Shown in pieces: positions 54,379 through 62,736 of a stretch of 64,000 nucleotides of DNA. The stretch spans positions 622,548 to 686,547 of the forward strand of contig CP096135.1 in NCBI GenBank assembly GCA_023213195.1, written 5' to 3'. A program made the position numbers and the translations under genes. The notes beneath the pieces were generated by a model. It saw only the letters and a list, made by a program, of their open reading frames with translations, searched no databases and was not told the origin of the DNA. Numbering within the stretch: the stretch's first letter is position 1; each line of letters starts with the position of its first letter. The stretch is from Sphingobacteriales bacterium JAD_PAG50586_3 (GTDB taxonomy: Bacteria; Bacteroidota; Bacteroidia; CAMBQF01).

Positions 54379-55583
54379 TGATTGAAAGAAAAAGCGCTGC
54401 CAAACAAGACGAAACCTGTGTGCTTATTGGTGTTAGCACCGGCATGCAGAGCGATGAGCAGCTAAAAGAATATTTAGATGAGTTGGCCTTTTTGGCCGAA
54501 ACGGCAGGCGCACGCCCCGTTATCACCTTTACGCAAAAGCTGCAAAGGCCCGACCCTAAAACCTTTATGGGTTCGGGTAAAATACAGCAAATAGCCGATT
54601 ATATTAAGGAACACGAGATAGACCTGGCTATTTTTGATGATGAGTTATCGCCATCGCAACAGCGGAATATAGAGCGTGTGCTTAAATGCAAGGTGCTAGA
54701 CCGCACCCTGCTTATACTTGATATTTTTGCCGCCCGTGCCCAAACGGCGCATGCTAAAACGCAGGTAGAGCTGGCGCAATACCAATACCTGTTGCCACGC
54801 CTGTCGGGCCTGTGGACCCACTTAGAAAAGCAACGCGGTGGTATTGGTATGAAAGGCCCCGGCGAGAAAGAGATTGAGACCGACCGCCGTATTGTACGCG
54901 ACAAAATATCGTTGCTGAAAGACCGCCTAAAACTTATAGACCGCCAAATGGCTACGCAGCGTAAAAACCGTGGCGAATTAGTACGTTTGGCTTTGGTTGG
55001 TTATACCAACGTAGGTAAATCTACGCTGATGAACCTACTGGCAAAAAGCGAAGTGTTTGCCGAAAACAAACTGTTTGCCACGCTAGATACTACGGTGCGC
55101 AAGGTGGTGATACACGATTTGCCGTTTCTGCTATCAGACACTGTAGGGTTTATCCGCAAGCTGCCTACCAACCTAGTAGAGTCGTTTAAATCGACACTGG
55201 ACGAGGTGCGCGAGGCCGATATTTTGCTGCATGTAGTAGATATATCGCACCCTGCGTTTGAAGAGCATATAAACGTGGTTAACCAAACCCTAAAGGATAT
55301 TAAGGCCCTTGATAAGCCCGTAATACTGGTGTTTAACAAGATTGATGCCTATAAGCATGTAGAGCGCGATGAAACTGATTTGGTAACGCCTATCATCCGC
55401 GAAAATTATACGCTGGAAGAACTGCGCAAAAGCTACATGGCTAAATTTAACACGCCTACCATATTTATTTCGGCCGTAAACAAGGATAATATAGACGAGC
55501 TGAAAGAAACGGTTTACTTAGAGGCCAAGCGCATCCACATGGACCGCTACCCCCACCAAACCTTGTGGGATACTAAACTTTAG
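54378..55583 (+). CDS. hflX: GTPase HflX
   Basis: 401 residues. The N-terminal HflX domain includes PDPKTFMGSGKIQQIADYI then DLAIFDDELSPSQQRNIERV, and VLDRTLLILDIFAARAQTAH. The GTPase motifs are G1 LVGYTNVGKSTLMNLL, G3 DTVGFIRKLPTNLVESF, G4 VFNKIDAY and the G5-like FISAVNK. It binds 50S ribosomes and splits stalled ones. Complete, with the start overlapping the cytochrome stop. Confidence 0.95.
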   Translation: MIERKSAAKQDETCVLIGVSTGMQSDEQLKEYLDELAFLAETAGARPVITFTQKLQRPDPKTFMGSGKIQQIADYIKEHEIDLAIFDDELSPSQQRNIERVLKCKVLDRTLLILDIFAARAQTAHAKTQVELAQYQYLLPRLSGLWTHLEKQRGGIGMKGPGEKEIETDRRIVRDKISLLKDRLKLIDRQMATQRKNRGELVRLALVGYTNVGKSTLMNLLAKSEVFAENKLFATLDTTVRKVVIHDLPFLLSDTVGFIRKLPTNLVESFKSTLDEVREADILLHVVDISHPAFEEHINVVNQTLKDIKALDKPVILVFNKIDAYKHVERDETDLVTPIIRENYTLEELRKSYMAKFNTPTIFISAVNKDNIDELKETVYLEAKRIHMDRYPHQTLWDTKL

Positions 55584-55659
55584 AGAAGTGAGGAGTGGTT
55601 AAGATAAATCTTGACAACCCCTGCCCTACTGTCGTACCTTTGTAAAAACTAAACTTATG

Positions 55660-56297
55660 CCTTTGAAACCTCCCCCGTCCCGCCTCAGGCGGGAGCAACC
55701 CTTCGTGAGTGGGACAAAAAAACTGATGCGCAAAATTGATAGCTTCTGCTACCGCCCGTAGGGTTTCCGTACCCCTCCGCCGATCACGCCCTTGGCGTGA
55801 CGTCACCTCCCCTACAAGTAGGGGGAGGAAAAACCGAGTAACGCGAGGTTAGGAGGGGTACAGGGTGAGCAGAAATGTATTGATTTGCTACCGCCTGTAG
55901 GACCTCCCCCTCCCCCTCCTAAATTTAGGAGGGGGTGTCGCGGCATTAGCCGTGACGGGGGTGGTAGCATGCGCGAAAATAGAGTATTGACTACCGCCTG
56001 TAGGGGTTAAGCATAACAGGGTAACCACCCCATTCTGACTTAAACAGTCAGAATTACCCCTCCTTAAAAAGTAGGGGAGTTTAAAAAAATAGTGAGCAAA
56101 AACGCACTAATTAGCTACCGCCGCAGGCGTTACAGCCTGGGCAAGCCTGTAAGGGTTAACTCTCCCCCGACACAGGTTGGTTAACCCCAATATGTACTTG
56201 AGAACGGTCACCCCCTCTCTTAAGTTTAAGAGAGGGGGACGGGGGAGAGTTATGGTGAGCAGAAACACATTGTTCTGCTACTGCCTGTAAGGGTTTA
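55660..56297. repeat. Array of composite palindromic repeats
   Basis: A gene-free stretch of about 0.8 kb (55584-56402). Five copies of a mini-palindrome GCTACCGCCTGTAGGGGTTA and variants start at 55748, 55887, 55989, 56114 and 56277. Each is preceded by a fragment like GTGAGCARAAAYRYATTGAT. The intervals are filled by GC-rich double hairpins: 55771-55860, 55901-55970, 56021-56081 (nearly identical, reverse-complemented, to 6471-6528) and 56161-56255. Spacing is uneven, 102 to 163 bp, and the units vary, so it is not a CRISPR array. No ORF is credible in it. Confidence 0.75.
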
Positions 56298-56402
56298 TGG
56301 GTATATACGACTAATAGAGGCTTGTGGCATAATTAGCTATAGATGCGCTATTTTTTTAGTCGCAAATAGTGGTTACATTTGTATATACAACTGAAATTGA
56401 TA

Positions 56403-56792
56403 ATGAAGTATTTAAAAATATCAGCATTGGCTTTTACGGTGTTAGCGCTGTATGCCTGCCGCTACGATAAAGCCGACGAACTATACGTAACGCCCGATTG
56501 CGATACTACGGTAAGCACCACCTTTTCGCAATATGTTTCTACCGTAGTAGATAATAACTGCCTGGAGTGCCACAGCAATGCCAACAACGCTACCTTAGGC
56601 GGCAGCATAAACCTTGATGGGTATGCCAACCTTATAAACTATGTAAACGATGGCGCTAACGGGGGTAGCTTTTTAGGCTCTATCAAGCACGACCCTAACT
56701 ATCTTCAAATGCCCGATGGAGGCGCTAAGCTAGACGATTGCACTATACAGAAATTAGAAAAATGGATTAATAATGGAGCGCAAGACAATTAA
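56403..56792 (+). CDS. Lipoprotein with single haem site (cytochrome-like)
   Basis: 129 residues from the ATG at 56403. MKYLKISALAFTVLALYAC is a lipoprotein signal. A haem c site CLECHSN lies near residue 55, and MPDGGAKLDDC with a following Met is the usual later ligand region. The upstream TTG at 56379 lies directly after the promoter element TACATTTG and is not used. It is followed at once by the DUF5777 barrel gene, and such pairs recur in this phylum in my recollection. Confidence 0.75.
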   Translation: MKYLKISALAFTVLALYACRYDKADELYVTPDCDTTVSTTFSQYVSTVVDNNCLECHSNANNATLGGSINLDGYANLINYVNDGANGGSFLGSIKHDPNYLQMPDGGAKLDDCTIQKLEKWINNGAQDN

Positions 56793-56793
56793 G

Positions 56794-57723
56794 ATGATGA
56801 AAAAGATACTCCTAACCGTTTTTGTGTGCGCAACTGGCCTTGCTATTGCACAACCGCCTGCAGATACAACTAAAGCTCCTGATTTTGACGCTTTGTTAAA
56901 ACTGGCCGACAGTACCCAACCGGTAGAAAAAGCAGTGGTTACAGCCACCTTTAAATCATCGAGGATAATTAACGGGCACTCAACAGAATTGGCCAAGCCC
57001 AAGCATTTAGAGTTTCGCCTGTCGCACAGGTTTGGTAGCGTGCGCGATGGCCTTAGTGGCTTTTTTGGCCTTGATAACGCCAGCACACGCATTGGCCTTG
57101 AATATGGCATTAACAATTTTATGATGGTGGGCATAGGCCGTAGCGGGGCTTTTGGCAAATCGGTAGACGGGTTTTTTAAAGCCAAAATACTGCGCCAAAA
57201 AGAGCATGGCATGCCAATTACTATTGCGCTGCTAGGTACAACAGCCATAAATACCGCAGAAAATAATACCGAAGGTTACAGGTTTGATTCGCGCCTTAGC
57301 TACACCTTTCAGGCATTGATAGCTTCTAAAATTAGTGAGAAGCTATCGCTACAACTTATGCCAACAGTGGTACACCGCAACCTGGTGCCTACCGCTGCTT
57401 ACCCTAACGATTTGGTAGCCATTGGCGTAGGAGGCCGCCTAAAACTATCGCGCAGGGTATCGTTAAACGCTGAATATTTTTACCGTGTGCTATCGGCAGA
57501 ATACCGCCGTGTAGACCCTTACCACAACTCGCTTTCTATAGGTTTTGATATTGATACAGGCGGCCATATATTCTCGCTACACTTTACCAACTCTCGCCCA
57601 CAGATAGAAAACGGCTTTATTGGCGAAACTAGCTTCGACTGGTTAAAAGGTGATTTTAGCTTCGGCTTTAACATTACCCGCCAGTTTTATTTAGGTAAGA
57701 AAGATAAAAACGTGGGTTGGTAG
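56794..57723 (+). CDS. DUF5777-family outer-membrane barrel protein
   Basis: 309 residues from the ATG at 56794. The signal peptide ends GLAIAQ. It includes KAVVTATFKSSRIINGHSTE, HLEFRLSHRFGSVRDGLSGF, RIGLEYGINNFMMVGIGRSG and a final FGFNITRQFYLGKK strand, all pointing to a beta barrel. Family function is unknown. It overlaps or abuts the cytochrome-like lipoprotein and is probably cotranscribed with it. Confidence 0.8.
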   Translation: MMKKILLTVFVCATGLAIAQPPADTTKAPDFDALLKLADSTQPVEKAVVTATFKSSRIINGHSTELAKPKHLEFRLSHRFGSVRDGLSGFFGLDNASTRIGLEYGINNFMMVGIGRSGAFGKSVDGFFKAKILRQKEHGMPITIALLGTTAINTAENNTEGYRFDSRLSYTFQALIASKISEKLSLQLMPTVVHRNLVPTAAYPNDLVAIGVGGRLKLSRRVSLNAEYFYRVLSAEYRRVDPYHNSLSIGFDIDTGGHIFSLHFTNSRPQIENGFIGETSFDWLKGDFSFGFNITRQFYLGKKDKNVGW

Positions 57724-57734
57724 TACCCTACCCT

Positions 57735-57778
57735 AGCCCCTCCTATGGTTTGTCTGCGCTTGCCACAACGGAGGGGGA
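57735..57778. repeat. Palindromic repeat
   Basis: AGCCCCTCC with a variable middle (TATGGTTTGTCTGCGCTTGC) and GGAGGGGG; a looser member of the double-hairpin family. Confidence 0.45.
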
Positions 57779-57826
57779 AGAATAAATCAAAACAAACTAC
57801 TGCCAAATGGTGTATCTTTAGGTACC

Positions 57827-58679
57827 ATGAAACAGCTATTACTATTTACCTTATGCCTTGCTTGGCTTGGCCTTGCCGCACAGCCCGATACTACAGAAAT
57901 TAAAAAACTGAAGTATAACAACGTTAAGTTTTATTTGGGCCAAAAGCGGGTGCTGAAAGACATTTTAATGTACGATGCCTGGAGCTTAGGCAAGCTAGAT
58001 ATATCGCCCGTTGTAGCCGATAGCCTTGCCGACTTTTTGTTGCTTAGAAAGAATATTGTTATAGAACTTGGCGGCCACAGCAACTGCATAGAAATGCAAG
58101 AGCCTAAAGAATCATCACTTAACGCAGCTAACTATGTTAAGAATTACCTGATAAGCAAAGGAGTGCCCGCAGACAGGGTACAAACTTACGGCTATGGTAA
58201 AAACCAACCTTTGGTAGCCTGCCCAGATAGTGGTAACGTGCACAGCAACACCTTTGTAAACCGCCGTATTGAGGCCAAAATAGTAGACATTGTAAAGCCT
58301 AAAATAACCTTTAAAGATAGTGTGTTGTATAGCGGGCAGGTGATGGTGTTTAACGGCTTGTTAAATCATCATCCAATGGACTTAGATACCGTTAGTAACC
58401 TTAGCAGGTTTTCTAAATAAATGGCCTAAACTTAAAATTGAAATTGGGGTACATACTGATAGTAGGGGAACTAAACAGGAAAAGTTAGACAAATCCTCTA
58501 GTGATGCACAAATTATTAAAAAAGACCTTGTGGGCATGGGCATTAGCGAAAGCCGCATAACAACCGTAGGCTATGGCGATGAATATATATTGAACGATTG
58601 CCGTGGAACTAAGAAATGTACCGAAGAACAGCATCAGGTAAACCGCCGTGTAGAGGTTAAAATACTAAGTGTGGAATGA
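57827..58679 (+). CDS. Secreted protein with two OmpA-like domains (one frameshift)
   Basis: About 284 residues after repair. The signal peptide ends LAAQPD. Two OmpA-like peptidoglycan-binding repeats are seen: IELGGHSNCIEMQEPKESSL then VPADRVQTYGYGKNQP and NRRIEAKI; and IEIGVHTDSRGTKQEKLDKS, ISESRITTVGYGDEYIL and NRRVEVKI at the end. The break is near 58412 (GGTTTTCTAAATAA). Its last four bases overlap the start of the next gene (ATGA). It probably holds to the cell wall. Confidence 0.8.
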
Positions 58680-59335
58680 AATACACATTACTAATATTTA
58701 CCCTTTTTACTGCATTGCTTTTGCGTGCACAAAATGATACGTATTCCTGTGGTTTTGACAATGAAATGATTAGCCTCGGTATTGGTGTTATCACAACCGA
58801 AGAACATTTTATTGTTATGTATAATGACAGCCTGATGAAAGATAAATACGTCAGCTGGGATTATAGGAAAGAAGGACCCGAAAAGCCTGTTTGTGGTGTG
58901 TTTTTTAAGCCTGACTATGGTATTTTACATGTGGTTTGCCTACGTAAGCTAAAGAAAGGGTATGAAGTGCTTATCAATTACAATGAAAAGAAATATATGC
59001 CCTATTTCAAAAGTTTCGAATTTCATTCGTGGGAGAGATATTTGGACACGGCTCCGTTAAGGGTAGGCCGTAAAGAAAAAGACAATAATAGGTTTGTTTT
59101 TTATACCGGGCCTTCTGAAAAATCTGACCCTGTTACCATCAATTATGCATCACATCATTTTTGTGTGCAACGCACTAGTGGCGATTGGGTTGAAGTACAA
59201 CTGGAATGCGATCTTGATGAATCAACGGAAGGGCTTCCGTGTGCTGATTTTATACACCGATGCGATTACAAATCAGGATGGTTTCAATGGCGCAAAGGCA
59301 ATAAGTTGAATATTGAGATTTACCTTTTACTTTAA
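58676..59335 (+). CDS. Secreted protein of unknown function
   Basis: 219 residues. Signal peptide MKYTLLIFTLFTALLLRAQ. The rest has YVSWDYRKEGPEKPVCGVFF, LRVGRKEKDNNRFVFYTGPS and WVEVQLECDLDESTEG, with several Cys and Trp residues. No domain is recognised. It overlaps the OmpA-like gene and ends 9 bases inside the convergent ceramidase-like gene. Confidence 0.65.
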   Translation: MKYTLLIFTLFTALLLRAQNDTYSCGFDNEMISLGIGVITTEEHFIVMYNDSLMKDKYVSWDYRKEGPEKPVCGVFFKPDYGILHVVCLRKLKKGYEVLINYNEKKYMPYFKSFEFHSWERYLDTAPLRVGRKEKDNNRFVFYTGPSEKSDPVTINYASHHFCVQRTSGDWVEVQLECDLDESTEGLPCADFIHRCDYKSGWFQWRKGNKLNIEIYLLL

Positions 59336-60029
59336 CTCTACCGCCTTACTGTTCTTTGATAAATTGAGTATAGCCTGCATATAAAGGCCCATATAGTATG
59401 CGCCAATACCGCTACTTACATGCCATAAAAAGTGTGTGCCCATAGGCAAAGCCCCTGTCACATCTTTATCTATGGTACGGAATACCAAAGCGGCTATCAT
59501 TAGGCCCATGGCTAAAAACAGGTAGTTGCTTTTATACAGCTTGCTTTGTACCAAAAAGATAACGCATGGCAGGAATATAGTAACCCCCGAAATAAAGTAG
59601 GATATATTCATCAACGCCTTAGCCTGTAAACTGAAAGTACTCTTGCTGCCAGTAGGGTACTACACGCAAGGCCATTAAGCCTAAAAGCACTATAGATGCT
59701 AGCGTCCAGCTTTTTAGCACCTTTTGCCAAAACAAAAGACCTATGGCTAACGATACTATAATAATGGGCATAAAGTCCATAAACACCAACCACGGCGATG
59801 TACGCAACCCGTGGAACAGCGTACTGCCCAAGCCACCAATAAGCAGCATACTGGCGCAGAAATAAATAAAGCCACGACCTTTATCGCCTTTACGTACTTT
59901 GAAAAAGAACACCAACCCTGCACCCGCTATAAATAGCGATGATATGGAGTTCCAGGGCTCGTAAAACGGAGGGTGGCCCGTTAGCGTTTCGGCGTATATG
60001 GGGCCGCTATCTAAAATTTGTAATAACAT
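59327..60029 (-). CDS. Ceramidase-like membrane hydrolase (one frameshift)
   Basis: About 233 residues after repair with about seven helices. The first part (59619-60029) has HPPFYEPWNSISSLFIAGAG, GGLGSTLFHGLRTSPWLVFM and DFMPIIIVSL. The second (59327-59614) has ISYFISGVTIFLPCVIFLVQ and MGTHFLWHVSSGIGAYYMG. His in STLFH, Asp in DFMP and two His in GTHFLWH are placed as the zinc ligands of alkaline ceramidases/CREST proteins. The break is near 59617 (GGCTAAGGCG; one T too many). Bacteria of this phylum make sphingolipids, so a lipid role is plausible, though unproven. Confidence 0.75.
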
Positions 60030-60083
60030 AATGCTTTCAATACTTTAACCAAAAATCGTACTAAATGTTTGTATAATTGTAAA

Positions 60084-60485
60084 ATGAAGATTGTAAAACT
60101 ATTGCCTTTTTTAATTGGCCTGCTTGGCAATGCAATAGCGTTCAGGTTAATATGTGCGCTTTTTGTACTGCAGCATTGGCCCGGAAACCAAGACCTTTAT
60201 TTGGCAAGCACTATAGCTGTAGGCAGTTTGCTAATTGCTGTTGCAGCACTGGGTTATTATTCCAAAGCCAGCCTGCTTATATTCAGCCCCTGGAAAGCCT
60301 TGCCGGGCATGTTAAAAAGGTTGTGCAGCATTGGCATAGCCATAACATTGGTAGGTGCATTATTTAAAATACAGCATTGGAAAGGGGCTGATGTTCAACT
60401 GGTAACGGGCCTGTCGCTACTGTCTGTAGTAGCCATAGGCTGGGGAATAACCGTTGCAATAAAGGTTAAAAAAATAGATGGGTAA
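60084..60485 (+). CDS. Small membrane protein with GldL-like QHW repeats
   Basis: 133 residues from the ATG at 60084. Four membrane helices are seen. Two repeated motifs: LFVLQHWPGNQDLYLAS and LFKIQHWKGADVQLVTGLSL, each the Gly-rich helix with an xQHWxG loop seen in the GldL N-terminus. Complete. It is 22 bp before a second protein with a related motif (FKTRHWAG). Confidence 0.6.
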   Translation: MKIVKLLPFLIGLLGNAIAFRLICALFVLQHWPGNQDLYLASTIAVGSLLIAVAALGYYSKASLLIFSPWKALPGMLKRLCSIGIAITLVGALFKIQHWKGADVQLVTGLSLLSVVAIGWGITVAIKVKKIDG

Positions 60486-60507
60486 TTAAACCGTAACCAA
60501 CTGTAAA

Positions 60508-60902
60508 ATGCTTCTTAGGTATTTCACCCTTTTACTTTGGCTTGCTGTTGGTTTAACAGGCATAGTAACAGCGCATTTATTTTTAATTGATAGTGGGCAA
60601 ACAGCAAGCGAATTTGACTTGCCTATGTATTTTTTGCTGCCTGCGTAATTGGTGTCCAAATAGCATCAATGCTTAGTTCAAGCCTGGGTATAGACGCCCG
60701 CAGTAATATGCCACATTGGAAAATGTTGTTATGGCTTGGCTTCTATTTGTTGCTGCTGCTTATTCACATGGAATTTAAAACACGGCATTGGGCAGGCACA
60801 ATAATACTAAGCGGCTTAGTATACTATATACCCGGCGTGGTGTTTTTTCTTTTCTGCCTAAAAAATGTAAGAAGGGTAGACCGACTGCGGTTTAAGCCGT
60901 AA
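60508..60902 (+). CDS. Small membrane protein with a related HWAG motif (one frameshift)
   Basis: About 131 residues after repair. MLLRYFTLLLWLAVGLTGIV starts it. A run of six T at about 60630-60635 should be seven to read MYFFAACVIGVQIASMLSSS; the other frame is 60669-60902. It carries FKTRHWAGTIILSGLVYYIP, similar to the partner upstream. Four helices. Its stop lies 11 bases inside the convergent purQ end. Confidence 0.6.
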
Positions 60903-61583
60903 CCAACTGCAAAATGCTCTCGAAGATAGCGCGGCCATCGGTGTTGCTAAGCTCTTCGTCGGCGGCACGTTCCGGGTGGGGCATCATACCAAATACGTTT
61001 TTGCCAGCATTGGTAACACCGGCAATATTGTCTAACGCGCCGTTAGGGTTGCTTTCGGGGGTAATGTTGCCATCCGCATCGCAGTAACGGAAAAGCACCT
61101 GGCCATTATCGTTAAGGCGTTTTAACTCATCATCCCCAACATAAAAGCGGCCTTCGCCGTGGGCAATAGGTATTTTTAAAGCCTTATCGGCATTCAAACC
61201 ACGGGTAACCAACGTATCCATGTTTTGAGGCTTCATATAAATGTTTTTGCAGATAAATTTATGGCTGGCGTTGTGCAGCAGCGCACCGGGGTTAAACCCG
61301 CTTCGCACAAAATTTGGAACCCATTGCAAACACCCATCAGGTAACCTCCGCGGTTGGCGTGGTTTATCACCTCATTCATAATAGGCGAAAAACGTGCAAT
61401 AGCCCCAGAGCGTAGGTAATCGCCATAAGAGAAACCACCGGGCAATACAATAAAATCGCAGCCTTTAAGGTCGTGTTCTTTATGCCATAAGCGCTCTACT
61501 TTTTGCCCCATAAGGGTTTCAAGCACATAAATCATGTCGTGGTCGCAATTAGAGCCGGGGAATGTTACAACGCCAAATTTCAT
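60892..61583 (-). CDS. purQ: Phosphoribosylformylglycinamidine synthase subunit PurQ (one frameshift)
   Basis: About 229 residues after repair. [20 protein letters not shown] starts it, with the glutaminase Cys in [18 protein letters not shown], then after the break [38 protein letters not shown] and [18 protein letters not shown] with the catalytic His and Glu. The break is near 61290 (TTTAACCCC). PurQ supplies ammonia to PurL in purine synthesis. A TATCTTTG element lies at 61588. Confidence 0.92.
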
Positions 61584-61587
61584 GCTA

Positions 61588-61595
61588 CAAAGATA
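61588..61595 (-). promoter_or_regulatory. Bacteroidota -7 element for purQ (TATCTTTG)
   Basis: Read on the minus strand, only 5 bases before the purQ ATG at 61583. The -33 would lie inside two copies of CAATTGAGCATTGA, a small direct repeat. Confidence 0.5.
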
Positions 61596-61652
61596 GTGAT
61601 TTCAATGCTCAATTGTCAATGCTCAATTGTAGGTTTACGGCAATAAATGGCT

Positions 61653-62676
61653 TTAGATAATATTTACCTCGCGTTCCAGTTCTACGCCAAACTTTTCTTT
61701 AACCGATTGCAGCACTTTTTCTGACAAGGCATACACTTCGTTACCCTTGGCATTGCCATAGTTTACTAATACCAATGCTCTGGTTTTTATGTACACCTGT
61801 ATCGCCCTCTCGGTAACCCTTCCAGCCACATTGTTCTATAAGCCAACCGGCAGCAAGTTTTTGGTTTTCGCCCGATGGGTAGGCCGGCATATCAGGATAT
61901 TGGGCCTTTAACTCTGCAACCTTTTCGGCACTTACCACAGGGTTTTTAAAGAAGCTGCCCGCGTTGCCAATTTGTTTTGGGTCGGGCAGTTTGCTTTGGC
62001 GAATATGTATTACAGCATCGCTTATGGCTTTTATGTTGATGTGGTCCTTGTCAACACCCTGTGCAGCTAATTCTGTTTCTATTGCACCATACGATGTGTT
62101 AAAGACAGGCTTTTTACTCAGCTTAAAACTAACGTGGGTAATAATGTATTGGCCTTTTACGTCGCGCTTAAAAATACTCTCGCGGTAGCCAAAGCGGCAT
62201 TCTTCTTTAGCAAAAACACGGGTGGTTAAACCATCAATCTTTAATGCTTCCAACGAATGGAATACCTCTTTAATTTCTACCCCATACGCCCCAATATTTT
62301 GCATGGGCGCAGCACCTACGCTGCCCGGTATCAGCGATAAATTCTCCACACCGCCGTATCCGTGTGCTATGCAATGCAATACAAACTCATGCCAGGGCTC
62401 GCCTGCACCCACCCGCATTACAACGTGTTCATCGTTCTCTTCAACAACAGTAAACCCCTTTATTTTTATGTGGAGTACAAGGCCATTAAAATCTTGTGTT
62501 AGCAGCATGTTGCTACCTCCACCCAATACCAACAAAGGTTGGTCTTTTACCAAGGGCGATGTTAAAATTTCTTTAATATCCTCTATACTTTCTGCCACCG
62601 CGTAATAAGCAGCAACAGCTTCTATACCAAAGGTATTAAAGGGCTTTAACGATATGTTTTGTTGGATTGAGGGCAT
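61653..62676 (-). CDS. murB: UDP-N-acetylenolpyruvoylglucosamine reductase (one frameshift)
   Basis: About 341 residues from the ATG at 62676 ([20 protein letters not shown]). FAD-binding: [19 protein letters not shown] and [19 protein letters not shown]. The catalytic Ser is in [11 protein letters not shown]; the C-terminus has [20 protein letters not shown] and [20 protein letters not shown] after one base is dropped near 61783 (CAGAGCATT). The true end is TAA at 61653. It makes UDP-MurNAc for peptidoglycan and is essential. Confidence 0.92.
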
Positions 62677-62736
62677 AGCTATATCCCACAAAAGTATACA
62701 ATTATGCGAATGGTAATCAAGATAGGAATAGCTTAA

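Noticed and set aside
55660..56297. CRISPR array
   Set aside because: Repeat lengths and spacings vary (102-163 bp), the spacers are themselves repeats, and no cas gene is near.
61653..62676. Real pseudogenes of murB, purQ and ispD
   Set aside because: Essential genes with intact motifs on both sides of a one-base shift; the same error type is seen all over the window.
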